Origin: Pirellulaceae bacterium
GTDB taxonomy: Bacteria; Planctomycetota; Planctomycetia; Pirellulales; Pirellulaceae
Assembly (NCBI GenBank): GCA_023382975.1
Contig: JAHDXO010000028.1
Location: forward strand, 62,001 to 126,000
DNA length: 64,000 bases
Reading direction: 5' to 3'
Shown: positions 48,086 to 56,057 of the stretch, in pieces
Numbering within the stretch: position 1 is the first letter of the stretch
Layout: every line of letters begins with the position of its first letter
Translations under genes and position numbers: made by a program
The notes under the pieces: generated by a model
What the model saw: the letters and a program-made list of their open reading frames with translations, nothing else
Database searches by the model: none
What the model was told of the DNA's origin: nothing

Positions 48086-48598
48086 ATGCACTCTGGGCAT
48101 CTAGGCCGCTGTCTCGCCCTGCTCTTAGCTGGCGCCCTGTTTTGCGCCGACCGAACTGCCGATGGCGGAGGTTATGGTCACGGTTGCGGCACGCTGCCGG
48201 TGCCGAGTTGTTACGCGCCCGCACCGGTGGCGACAACCTGCTGTCGTTGCTGCGTACCATGCTGCGGGGGGTGCTTGCACGGCAAGCACGCGCGAGACCG
48301 GGATCGGGGGGCCGAACGGAACGCCCAGGCGGACTATCGCAGCGCAGCCCCGCTGCCCATCGTTTCCTCGATGCCCGTGTTCACCGCCCCGATGATGTTC
48401 GCGTCCGTACCGGTTGTGCCCACCGCGGCCACTCGTTCCGCCGAGCCCGTATATCGATCGGAGTCCGATTGCCACGAACGCCTGAACCGCCTGGAAGACA
48501 ACGTCTTGGAGCTATCCAGAGCCATGCGCGAGCTGCAGGCGATCGTCAAGGATCAATCACGAGTACTCGAAAAGATCACGGATGAGCTGAAAAAGTAA
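48086..48598 (+). CDS. small exported Cys-rich protein with C-terminal coiled coil
   Basis: A 170-residue protein with a signal peptide (GRCLALLLAGALFCADRTADG). A dense cysteine cluster follows (CCRCCVPCCGGC), then a low-complexity section and a C-terminal helix (LNRLEDNVLELSRAMRELQ) that looks like a coiled coil. The ATG at 48086 has AAGGAG about 8 bases upstream, a strong ribosome site. The cysteines could bind metal or form disulfides. A strong terminator lies 48 bases after the stop. Confidence 0.75.
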   Translation: MHSGHLGRCLALLLAGALFCADRTADGGGYGHGCGTLPVPSCYAPAPVATTCCRCCVPCCGGCLHGKHARDRDRGAERNAQADYRSAAPLPIVSSMPVFTAPMMFASVPVVPTAATRSAEPVYRSESDCHERLNRLEDNVLELSRAMRELQAIVKDQSRVLEKITDELKK

Positions 48599-48646
48599 GT
48601 TGATCGGTGGATTAGTTTCGCTTAATATCGATCGGCCCATTCCCAA

Positions 48647-48673
48647 GGCGTGGTAACGAACCACGCCTTTTTT
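48647..48673 (+). terminator. rho-independent terminator
   Basis: GGCGTGG (48647-48653), a 7-base loop, CCACGCC (48661-48667), then six T. This is the clearest intrinsic terminator in the window and ends the unit carrying the Cys-rich gene. Confidence 0.85.
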
Positions 48674-48850
48674 CGTCGACGCTCGGCTCCATGTCTGTCC
48701 CAGACTTGTGGCGTGGTAAACTTTAACGCTCGACATTTCCCATCTTAAGTTGTAGCGGATTTGCCGCCGATGCTGCATTTGGCGGATTTCCTGACGGGCA
48801 CGGTTGTCCGGGAATTCCGGGATCGTTCACCGTTGACGATGGATGGGATT

Positions 48851-49825
48851 ATGCGTTTAAGCTGCATCGTAGCGATGATCGTACTGGGAACCGGTTTCTG
48901 GTTGCCCTATCATAATTCTGCTTTTGGGCAACCATATCAGAAGAACTGGAAGAGCGCCGGCCCGCCGGGTGCGGGCAGCTCGCAGAAGCATCTTGGCTAT
49001 CCTCCCGATTCCGTCTGCCCGCCGCCGTGTCCGGGGAAATGCTATCCTCCCTGCGAGCCCGATCAACCCAAGGATGCGGTTCCCGATCAGCCTCGATCTG
49101 CCGTGCCGGGAGTGGCACCTGGCGTGTTCGTCGCGCCGCCACAGTCGGGGGTGGTCGAAGGACCGAGCCGAGGTTTTGAAATCGGCAATGTGTCGCTGAC
49201 GTTGCCTGAGATCTCACTCGGTCTCCCGCGTCTTCGCTGGGAGGGAGTCAAACGGCTGTCCCGCGACGCTCGTCTGATGACGGACCGGGCCGCGGCGCCT
49301 TACGCCGCCAATCCGTACTATGCGGCAGCCTTGGCCGAGATGCAGGCGCGGGAAGCAGCCCGTGATGCCTCGAAGACAACCGACGACGCAGATCGCTCGG
49401 CTGAGAAGGACGCGCAGCCTCAGAAAGACCGCGGTGCCGAACAGAAGTCCTGCGGTCAGGAACCGGCGACCAAAGGTGCCTCGTCCGCCGATGTCGAGCA
49501 GCGGCTGGAATGCCTGGAGAGCTCGGTCCGGCAGCAGATGGAGGCGTTGCAGGAGTGTCTCCAGGAACTCAAGACGCAACGTGCTGGAGCCGGCGGCTAT
49601 CCCCACGCTCCCGTCATCGTTCCACTGCCCCCACCGTGCGATGCGGGCAAGGGTGCCGCCGACGTCCGCATTCATCCCGATCATGCCTCGCCGGTCCCAC
49701 CAAACGCCGTCTTTGCACCGGACGTCCGACCCGCCAATTACCAGGTTCTGATGCCTATGGAAACGGCGGCACCGTCCGAGTCCCTGCGACGTTTACCGCC
49801 CGTGACACAATTCTCGGATCGTTGA
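48851..49825 (+). CDS. exported low-complexity protein with short coiled coil
   Basis: A 324-residue protein with a signal peptide (CIVAMIVLGTGFWLPYHNSAFG). The mature N-terminus is Pro/Cys-rich (PDSVCPPPCPGKCYPPC), the middle is charged, and a coiled-coil segment (VEQRLECLESSVRQQMEAL) lies near residues 215-245. No known domain is recognised. The ATG at 48851 starts the signal peptide; ATG 48839 is an alternative. The next gene starts 13 bases after its stop, so the two are probably one transcript. The layout (Cys/Pro-rich head, coiled coil) resembles the 48086 gene product. Confidence 0.7.
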   Translation: MRLSCIVAMIVLGTGFWLPYHNSAFGQPYQKNWKSAGPPGAGSSQKHLGYPPDSVCPPPCPGKCYPPCEPDQPKDAVPDQPRSAVPGVAPGVFVAPPQSGVVEGPSRGFEIGNVSLTLPEISLGLPRLRWEGVKRLSRDARLMTDRAAAPYAANPYYAAALAEMQAREAARDASKTTDDADRSAEKDAQPQKDRGAEQKSCGQEPATKGASSADVEQRLECLESSVRQQMEALQECLQELKTQRAGAGGYPHAPVIVPLPPPCDAGKGAADVRIHPDHASPVPPNAVFAPDVRPANYQVLMPMETAAPSESLRRLPPVTQFSDR

Positions 49826-49838
49826 AAGGCCCGCCGAC

Positions 49839-50774
49839 ATGAACACGCGACTGACCCCCGTAACGATCGGTCTCGCCGTCGTGCTCTTCAGTTGGGCGCT
49901 ACGCTCGGCTTGCGCAGACGATCTGTACAACGATCTTCCGTCCGACGAGCCGATGGCGATGATGGGCATGGCGGAACAGAAGGACAATTACATCGCGACG
50001 GCCTGTTCCGATCCGGCGTTTGCGCTGGGCGATTACCGATGCGGCCCCGTATTCTATAGCGAAATCGAAGCCATGTACCTCCGCTACAGTCGCGGAGACG
50101 GCGTGACGAACAACCCGACCGATCCGGGTGCACGCTTTGGCGATGGCTATGAATTCGTCCCGCGCGTCACCACCGGCATGGTCTTGAATAGCGGCCTCGG
50201 CGCTCGAATCCGCTATTTCAACGTGGACTTGAGTGAGTCGAATGAGAATGACGACTCGCTTCGCGTCGAAGCCAGATTGTTCGATTTGGAACTCTTCGAA
50301 AACAACCGCCTAGGATCCCATTCGGCGATCGAGTGGAGTATCGGCTTCCGATACAGCGACTTTTCCGAAACCTTCAACCCGCACCCCTTGTTCGGCGACA
50401 ACCTGCTCAGGACGGAAATTCAGGGGTACGGCATCGTCGCCGGGTTCGAAGTGAATCGACTGGTCCGTTGGGGCTCGTTCTACGGACGAGGCCGCGGCGC
50501 CCTGTTGATCGGGGACCGCACGATCGATGCTCCGGGGATCGGTCTGAACTCCGTCGAACAACCGACCGTCACACCGGGCATGTTCGAATTGGCGGCCGGA
50601 TGGGAGATCTCTCACGCATGCCACAACGGGATGGTCTTGACCGCCGGAATCGGTTGGGAAATACAGCGCTGGTTCGGCCACGCGACCACTGCCGCCGGGA
50701 CCGCCGACCCGCTTCCGACGCCAGTGGACATCGGCTTCCACGGCGCCGTCCTGAACTTCGCCGTCGGTTTCTAG
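49839..50774 (+). CDS. putative outer-membrane beta-barrel (Lpg1974/BBP7-like)
   Basis: A 311-residue protein with a signal peptide (TIGLAVVLFSWALRSACA). The mature part has alternating aromatic/hydrophobic strands, for example SEIEAMYLRYSRGD, GLGARIRYFNVDLSES, AIEWSIGFRYSDFSE and GMVLTAGIGWEIQRWFG. It ends with a C-terminal Phe (LNFAVGF), the usual signature of a BAM-inserted barrel. The pattern resembles Lpg1974-type pore-forming proteins and planctomycete BBP7-like barrels. It is probably co-transcribed with the gene 13 bases upstream. Confidence 0.75.
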   Translation: MNTRLTPVTIGLAVVLFSWALRSACADDLYNDLPSDEPMAMMGMAEQKDNYIATACSDPAFALGDYRCGPVFYSEIEAMYLRYSRGDGVTNNPTDPGARFGDGYEFVPRVTTGMVLNSGLGARIRYFNVDLSESNENDDSLRVEARLFDLELFENNRLGSHSAIEWSIGFRYSDFSETFNPHPLFGDNLLRTEIQGYGIVAGFEVNRLVRWGSFYGRGRGALLIGDRTIDAPGIGLNSVEQPTVTPGMFELAAGWEISHACHNGMVLTAGIGWEIQRWFGHATTAAGTADPLPTPVDIGFHGAVLNFAVGF

Positions 50775-50976
50775 CTGGACGCGGCCCATCTTTACCTGCT
50801 AGCACGCCAGATTTGCGGTGGACGGTGCGCGTTTCTTGGCGATTGCAGTGGACATCGGCGTAGGTCTTCGGCTATATCGGTCGGTGTTTGTCGGTAGCCG
50901 AATTCGTGTGCGTTCGGATTTGCCGCTTGCTGGATCTGCATCGCGATCTCCGTCCACTTGCTCGGAAGCACTCGCC

Positions 50977-51741
50977 ATGAGAAATGCCTCGATCATCAGC
51001 GTTTACGCTTGGATCCTTTGCGGAGCTTGTGCCGCTGTGGCTCAGACAGACGAATTCCGTATCGATACCGATGTCTTTCTCGGTGACAGCAAGGAGCCGA
51101 TCGCCCAGAGCGTTACGGTGTTCAGCAGTGGCATGGTGTACGATTTCCCCCTGATCGGTCCGCGCGAGACGACGGTCTTTGATCCGGGAAGAAGCCGCTT
51201 GGTGCTGCTGGACGCGGATCGCAAGGTCAAGACCACGTTGAGCACCCAGGATCTGTTGGAATTCACCGCCGCGATGAAGGTGCAGGCGGAGAAGATGGGC
51301 GGGTTACTTGCCGAAGCGGCGGATGCTCAGTTCGAGCGGGAATCCGGAGTCGCCGACGAATGGCTCACGCTGCGCACGAAAATGTTGACGTATCGAGCCA
51401 AAGGAGTCGAGCCGCAGATCGCGTCCGCCTCGGCCCTCTACCAGCAGTTTGCCGACTGGTATGCTCGACTGAATGCGACACGGCCGGGCAGCATGCCGCC
51501 TTTCGCTCGAATCGAGCTGAATCGGATGCTGGTCGAAAAAGGCTGCATTCCGGAGGAAGTCGAATTGACCGTCGCTCCGGAGCGAGGCCTGATGGGACGC
51601 AAGACGACAATCCGCAGCCGTCACCTGCCCTACTGGCGGCTGTCGAACACGGATCGCACCCGCATCGAGACAGCGGGTACGCAGATGGCTACTTTTTCCG
51701 CTGTCACGTTTCAGGAATATCGCCAGACGCCCCGCCCGTAG
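50977..51741 (+). CDS. exported hypothetical protein
   Basis: A 254-residue protein with a signal peptide (ASIISVYAWILCGACAAVAQ). A beta-rich first part (SVTVFSSGMVYDFPLIG, LVLLDADRKVKTTLS) is followed by helices and a conserved-looking basic C-terminus. It has no recognised domain. The ATG at 50977 is used because it starts the signal peptide; the frame is open upstream. A degenerate half palindrome (50894-50908) lies in the gap before it. Its stop codon lies inside the tandem repeat that begins at 51738. Confidence 0.65.
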   Translation: MRNASIISVYAWILCGACAAVAQTDEFRIDTDVFLGDSKEPIAQSVTVFSSGMVYDFPLIGPRETTVFDPGRSRLVLLDADRKVKTTLSTQDLLEFTAAMKVQAEKMGGLLAEAADAQFERESGVADEWLTLRTKMLTYRAKGVEPQIASASALYQQFADWYARLNATRPGSMPPFARIELNRMLVEKGCIPEEVELTVAPERGLMGRKTTIRSRHLPYWRLSNTDRTRIETAGTQMATFSAVTFQEYRQTPRP

Positions 51742-51850
51742 CACACTCTGCCAGCTTGCACCCAAATTGACTTCCCGCGTAACGCCGGCTGCCAGCCTGT
51801 ACCCGCTCGACTTCTCTCGTAGCACGGGCTGCCAGCCTGTGCCCGCTTGA
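51738..51850. repeat. three tandem ~40-base repeats overlapping a stop codon
   Basis: Three imperfect copies built around GGCTGCCAGCCTGTGCCCGC, the first degenerate and overlapping the TAG of the upstream gene. Each copy contains the small palindrome GGCTGCCAGCC. Otherwise the gap to the lactate permease is empty. Confidence 0.7.
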
Positions 51851-51938
51851 GGGTATGATAACGGCTGTTCGATAGACGCTCGGCATGCGTTGAAGCAAAC
51901 ACACCGACCAAGTTCACGGGAAGGGGGGATGACGACCG

Positions 51939-53624
51939 ATGCATCCTGTGCTGCTGGCTGCGTTGTCGCTGTTGCCGATCGCGTGCGTCGCGGTGCTGTT
52001 GATCGTGCTCCGCTGGCCCGCGAGTCGCGCCATGCCGGTGTGTTATCTCGCCGCTGCGGGGCTGGCCTTTCTGGTCTGGGGAGTGCCGACGGTTCAGTTG
52101 GCGGCCGCGACCGTCAAGGGACTGCTCATCGCCGCGGAACTCTTGTTCATCGTCCTGGGCGCCGTGCTGCTGTTGAACACGCTCGAGGAAAGCGGGGGGC
52201 TGGCCACGATCCGGCAGAGTTTCCGCGACATCACGCCGGACCGACGGGTTCAAGTGATCGTGATCGCCTGGCTGTTCGGGTCGTTCATCGAGGGTAGTTC
52301 AGGCTTCGGCACACCGGCCGCGGTCGCAGTGCCGCTGCTCGTGGGGCTGGGCTTTCCGGCCATGGCGGCCGTCGTCGCAGGCCTGATCATCCAGAGTACA
52401 CCGGTCAGCTTCGGCGCCGCGGGTACGCCGATCCTGGTGGGCGTCAGCCAGGGATTGGGCTCGGATCCAGCGGTCCATGAGTTTGCCGCGAACCTGGGAT
52501 ATCCCGACTGGCATGCGTTCCTGGCGATGATCGGCTGGAAAGTGGCGTTACTGCACACCGTTGCAGGAACCCTGATTCCGTTGCTGGTCGTATCGATCAT
52601 GACGCGGTTCTTCGGCAAGAATCGCAGTTTGGCCGAGGGATTAGCCGTGTGGCGGTTCGCGTTGTTCGCCGCGTTGGCAATGACGGTCCCGTATCTCGCG
52701 GTGGCGTGGCTGTTGGGCCCGGAATTCCCCTCGTTGCTGGGCGGGCTGATCGGTTTGGCGATCGTCGTCCCGGCAGCCAAACGAGGCTTTCTGATCCCGC
52801 AAGGCGGGGAGTCGTGGGATTTTGACGAGCCCGAGCGATGGGATCCGCAATGGACCGGATCGCAGGCCACGGCTTCAGGTCCGGCTTCAGGCCGGCCGAT
52901 GGGCGTCTGGACCGCTTGGTTGCCCTATGCACTGGTCGCCGTTCTCCTGGTGGTCACACGAGTCTCGTTGTTTCACGTGGGCGGTCTGCTCACGCGAGCG
53001 GCGATCCCCGTTCATGCGATCTTCGGAACCTCGATCAGCCACGACCTTCGGCCGCTGTATCTGCCGGGCACCGTTTTCATCGCGGTTTCTCTGATCACAC
53101 TGGTGATCCATCGACTCTCCGGCCGCGCCTACGCACGGGCCTGGACTAAGTCGCTTCGCACCGTAGCTGCGGCATCGACCGCGCTGATCTTCACCGTACC
53201 GATGGTCCAGGTCTTCATCAACAGCGGCTCGGGTTCCAGTGGCTTCGATGCGATGCCGCTGGCGTTGGCACGCGGCGTCGAGCAGTTGACCGGAAGTGCA
53301 TGGCCGCTATTCGCGCCGCTGATTGGCGGAGTGGGAGCCGCGGTCGCCGGCAGCAATACGGTCAGCAACATGATGTTCTCGTTGTTTCAGTTCCACGTCG
53401 GCTTGCGGATCGGCGTCGATCCAACTTGGATCGTCGCTCTGCAAGCGGTCGGCGGCGCAGCGGGCAACATGGTTTGCGTCCACAATGTCGTTGCCGCGTC
53501 TGCGGTTGTTGGCTTGCTAGGCCGCGAAGGATTGATCCTCCGCAAGACCCTGATCCCGTTTGGCTACTACGCGGCACTGTCGGGCGTGCTGGGTTGCGTG
53601 ATCGTGTGGTGGCTGAGTCTGTGA
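51939..53624 (+). CDS. lctP: L-lactate permease (LctP family)
   Basis: A 561-residue inner-membrane lactate/glycolate:proton symporter of normal family length. At least 12 hydrophobic segments are readable. Family motifs include FGSFIEGSSGFGTPAAVAVP (residues ~110-130), IIQSTPVSFGAAGTPI, and near the end GGVGAAVAGSNTVSNMMFSL followed by GGAAGNMVCVHNVVAASA. A GGAAGGGGGGATG stretch lies just before the ATG at 51939. Two palindromes follow its stop. larE lies 0.5 kb downstream, so the pair suggests lactate use. Confidence 0.95.
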   Translation: MHPVLLAALSLLPIACVAVLLIVLRWPASRAMPVCYLAAAGLAFLVWGVPTVQLAAATVKGLLIAAELLFIVLGAVLLLNTLEESGGLATIRQSFRDITPDRRVQVIVIAWLFGSFIEGSSGFGTPAAVAVPLLVGLGFPAMAAVVAGLIIQSTPVSFGAAGTPILVGVSQGLGSDPAVHEFAANLGYPDWHAFLAMIGWKVALLHTVAGTLIPLLVVSIMTRFFGKNRSLAEGLAVWRFALFAALAMTVPYLAVAWLLGPEFPSLLGGLIGLAIVVPAAKRGFLIPQGGESWDFDEPERWDPQWTGSQATASGPASGRPMGVWTAWLPYALVAVLLVVTRVSLFHVGGLLTRAAIPVHAIFGTSISHDLRPLYLPGTVFIAVSLITLVIHRLSGRAYARAWTKSLRTVAAASTALIFTVPMVQVFINSGSGSSGFDAMPLALARGVEQLTGSAWPLFAPLIGGVGAAVAGSNTVSNMMFSLFQFHVGLRIGVDPTWIVALQAVGGAAGNMVCVHNVVAASAVVGLLGREGLILRKTLIPFGYYAALSGVLGCVIVWWLSL

Positions 53625-53630
53625 CCGCTC

Positions 53631-53694
53631 GTAGCTGAATTCGTGAGAATTCAGACGTTTCGCCCGTTCTCCGAATTCTCACGAATTCGGCAAC
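53631..53694. repeat. dispersed GAATTC palindrome, copy 1 after lctP
   Basis: GTAGCTGAATTCGTGAGAAT opens the element and its near reverse complement closes it, with one mismatch at the end (GGCAAC). It starts 7 bases after the lctP stop and is followed by a nearly identical copy 69 bases further on. Confidence 0.85.
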
Positions 53695-53699
53695 CACTC

Positions 53700-53763
53700 G
53701 TAGCTGAATTCGTGAGAATTCGGACGTTTCGCCCGTTCTCCGAATTCTCACGAATTCGGCTGC
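53700..53763. repeat. dispersed GAATTC palindrome, copy 2 after lctP
   Basis: Same element as at 53631, including the loop GACGTTTCGCCCGTTCTCC, in direct tandem. The shared loop shows local duplication rather than two independent insertions. Confidence 0.85.
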
Positions 53764-53779
53764 GGAGTATGTCGGTTGA

Positions 53780-53808
53780 TTGCCCGTCCCTGCGGATCGT
53801 GGTATGAT
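53780..53808 (+). promoter_or_regulatory. promoter of the 6S-like RNA
   Basis: TTGCCC (53780-53785) and TATGAT (53803-53808) are 17 bases apart. Transcription would start near 53815, about 25 bases before the closing stem of the RNA. A short GGAG/CTCC-type hairpin could lie in that leader. Confidence 0.5.
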
Positions 53809-53839
53809 GCGTTACGGAAGGTCCGAGAGGATCTCCCGC

Positions 53840-54077
53840 GGCAATTTCCTCTGCCATGTTCGTGATGCCGGTGCAAACTTTTGGGTGAGCCGATATCGAG
53901 AACCGCTGGGGGCCGAATTTTGGGGCCGGTCGCGTGTATAGCCGACGTGGATGGCCGCTTGCGCGGTGTCATCCCTCCGTCGGATCACACAACCCGGAAC
54001 CTAGGCACCCCCTTTACTCTGCGGGCTCTCACAAAACCCACCGCCACGGCATTTCGGTGGAGGAATTGCCTTTTTTT
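53840..54077 (+). ncRNA. ssrS: probable 6S RNA (RNA polymerase regulator)
   Basis: A rod-like RNA of about 230 bases. The closing stem pairs GGCAATT..CCTC (from 53840) with GAGGAATTGCC ending at 54070, and a T-run follows (54071-54077). Moving inward, ATGCCG (about 53864) pairs with CGGCAT (about 54048), GTGAG/CTCAC, GGGGGCC/GGCACCCCC, then GCCGACG/CGTCGG, GTGT/ACAC and an apical GGATGGCCGC/GCGGTGTCATCC hairpin. GTGAGCCGATATC is close to the same region of E. coli 6S RNA. One long hairpin with a closing stem and central bulges is the 6S plan, and 6S imitates an open promoter to hold sigma-70 polymerase. It is longer than E. coli 6S (184 nt). Assigned by eye, without a covariance search. Confidence 0.65.
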
Positions 54078-54115
54078 GTGGCCAGATTCCCCGATGACTC
54101 GAACGAGGGCACGAC

Positions 54116-54970
54116 GTGAGCGACTTCGAAGCAAAATGCGATCGACTGATCGATTTCATCCGCGGATTCCCTAGCTGTGCGGTGGCTTTCTCGGCCGGGG
54201 TCGACAGCACCGTCGTGGCCAAGGCCGCCCAGATCGCACTGGGCGATCAGGCCGTGGCCGTGACGGGTGTCAGCGCCAGCTTGGCCGAAGGGGAATTGGA
54301 CGAGGCCAAGCGACTGGCCGAATTGATCGGGATTCGACACGTGACCATCGATACGCGCGAGTTCGACAATCCCCAATACGTCCAGAATTCGCCGGACCGT
54401 TGCTACCACTGCAAGTCCGAGCTGTTTCAGCAGATCGGACACCTTGCGCCGGAGTTGGGCGTCGCGGTGATCTTCAGCGGTGCGAACGCCGACGACCTGG
54501 GCGACTACCGTCCGGGACTGCAAGCTGCCGCGGAGCATCATGTCCGCAGTCCGCTGGCTGAATGCGGCTTCACCAAAGACGAGGTCCGTCTGCTGGCGGC
54601 CCGCTGGGAATTGCCCGTTTGGGACAAGCCCGCGATGCCGTGTTTGGCAAGTCGAGTTGCCTACGGCGAAGAGGTCTGGCCTGAACGTTTGGAGATGATC
54701 GATCGCGCCGAGCAGTTCCTGCGCCGACAAGGTTTGAACACGGTTCGCGTCCGCCATCACCAGGGCGATCTCGCACGCTTGGAAGTGCCCGCCGAAGACA
54801 TCGAACGAGTCTGCAGCAAAGCGTTCCGGGAGCCGCTGGTCGAGCACTTGAAGCAGTTGGGCTTCCGCTTCGTCACCCTCGACATCGAAGGTTTCCGTTC
54901 CGGCAGCCTGAACACCCTGGTGCCCGTCGAAATGCTGGAAGCCATCACCAAGCGAAGCAACATCGCTTAG
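54116..54970 (+). CDS. larE: ATP-dependent sacrificial sulfur transferase LarE
   Basis: LarE donates sulfur to make the nickel-pincer nucleotide cofactor of lactate racemase (LarA). The PP-loop ATPase motif AFSAGVDST is at residues ~24-32. Cys176 in MPCLASR matches the sacrificial cysteine (Cys176) of Lactobacillus LarE, which loses its sulfur in the reaction. The length of 284 residues is normal. The GTG start at 54116 has GAGGG about 8 bases upstream. It lies about 45 bases after the 6S-like RNA and downstream of lctP. LarA, LarB and LarC are not in the window. The stop is 8 bases from the convergent DUF6807 gene. Confidence 0.93.
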   Translation: MSDFEAKCDRLIDFIRGFPSCAVAFSAGVDSTVVAKAAQIALGDQAVAVTGVSASLAEGELDEAKRLAELIGIRHVTIDTREFDNPQYVQNSPDRCYHCKSELFQQIGHLAPELGVAVIFSGANADDLGDYRPGLQAAAEHHVRSPLAECGFTKDEVRLLAARWELPVWDKPAMPCLASRVAYGEEVWPERLEMIDRAEQFLRRQGLNTVRVRHHQGDLARLEVPAEDIERVCSKAFREPLVEHLKQLGFRFVTLDIEGFRSGSLNTLVPVEMLEAITKRSNIA

Positions 54971-54978
54971 CCGCTGAT

Positions 54979-55932
54979 CTACCGGCCGCGCCAGGATTGG
55001 GCGAGTTGGTTCAGCAGGGCGGTTGGAGCGGGGCCGTCGTGGACGACCAGGCGGTAACGCAATCGCAATGGTTCGCCGGCCTTGCGTTCCACGGCGGCGG
55101 GGGCGGCGATGCAGGGGTTGATCATGGCGATCGGCTTCAGGTTGTGCCAGGTGCTTGGCGGGTTGTCGGGATGGTCGATGACCGCGGTGCCGACGGTTTC
55201 GCCGCTGTCGAGTTGAATCACGTAGTCGTACCACGCTTCTGCGGGCCAGTCGGTTTCGGGCTTCAAATGGTGCGGTGCGGGCAAGGAAACCTTGCCGCGC
55301 GGGTTGTAGTACTCGGCTTGGCCGTCCTGCCTGGCTTTGACGCAGAATCCACCGAAGGCGGTTTGGTCCAGGCGGAAATCGACTTTCGGCAGCAACCGGT
55401 AATCCAGATCGATCACGTAGACGCCACGCTGTTGGCTGGCCGCGATCTCGGTTTGTTCCTCGACGACCACGCGATCGCCGATCATCCAATCGTTCTTCAC
55501 CTGGACGACCGCGCGATCGGCAGTGGCCTCGGCCAGCTTGATCTCGCGGTTGCGGATCACGCGGTTCTCGGTCGGTGCCCACGATCCCCAGCCCCAGAAG
55601 TCCGCCCGCTCCTGGCCGCAGGTGGTGGCGTGCCAAGCTAAGAACACGCCGCGGTGGTGCCGGTGATCGCCGGGGGCGAAATCCACGACTCGCACGCCCG
55701 ACGGCGACAAGACGGGGTACAGGCAGCAGACACTGTTGGCCGTCAGATTCGTCTCGGCCGGCTTCTGGGTCATGTACGAGAAGATCGTCTTTCCAGCAGG
55801 TGTTTTCAAGATCATGCCGTGGTCGTCCGGCGTCAAGATGTAACGGGCCTCGTCAGCCGCCGCGCCGCGGGCGGCCGAGAGAAACAGAAACAGGAACAGC
55901 AACAGCCAGTGGCCGATCTGGGACAGGTTCAT
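54979..55932 (-). CDS. exported DUF6807 (PmoA-like) family protein
   Basis: A 317-residue protein with a signal peptide (HWLLLFLFLFLSAARGAAA). YILTPDDHGM, DFAPGDHRHHRGVFLAW and FWGWGSW match the DUF6807 family, found widely in planctomycetes and often near carbohydrate genes. The conserved His-rich DHRHHRG suggests metal or sugar binding, but no reaction is proven to me. The ATG at 55932 has GGAG about 8 bases upstream. It follows the Tat-exported oxidoreductase gene, with a palindrome in the gap. Confidence 0.85.
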   Translation of the reverse strand: MNLSQIGHWLLLFLFLFLSAARGAAADEARYILTPDDHGMILKTPAGKTIFSYMTQKPAETNLTANSVCCLYPVLSPSGVRVVDFAPGDHRHHRGVFLAWHATTCGQERADFWGWGSWAPTENRVIRNREIKLAEATADRAVVQVKNDWMIGDRVVVEEQTEIAASQQRGVYVIDLDYRLLPKVDFRLDQTAFGGFCVKARQDGQAEYYNPRGKVSLPAPHHLKPETDWPAEAWYDYVIQLDSGETVGTAVIDHPDNPPSTWHNLKPIAMINPCIAAPAAVERKAGEPLRLRYRLVVHDGPAPTALLNQLAQSWRGR

Positions 55933-55962
55933 GGCAATTCTCCGGCGGAAGTCGTTCTCTCG

Positions 55963-56046
55963 GTAGCTGAATTCGTGAGAATTCTGTCGAATGAGGAACA
56001 TCTACGATGGATCGGGGACCATCTGAATTCTCACGAATTCAGCTAC
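55963..56046. repeat. dispersed GAATTC palindrome between DUF6807 and oxidoreductase genes
   Basis: Perfect 22-base arms (55963-55984 and 56025-56046) with a 40-base loop unlike the loops of the other copies. It lies in the gap between two same-strand genes and could tune relative expression. Confidence 0.85.
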
Positions 56047-56057
56047 GGTTTGCAGCG

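Noticed and set aside
53362..53751. Minus-strand frame with repeated RIRRTGETSEFSRIQ
   Set aside because: This is only the translation of the two palindromes after lctP.
54029..55636. 535-codon minus-strand frame
   Set aside because: It runs antisense through larE and out of frame through the DUF6807 gene; both of those are clear genes.
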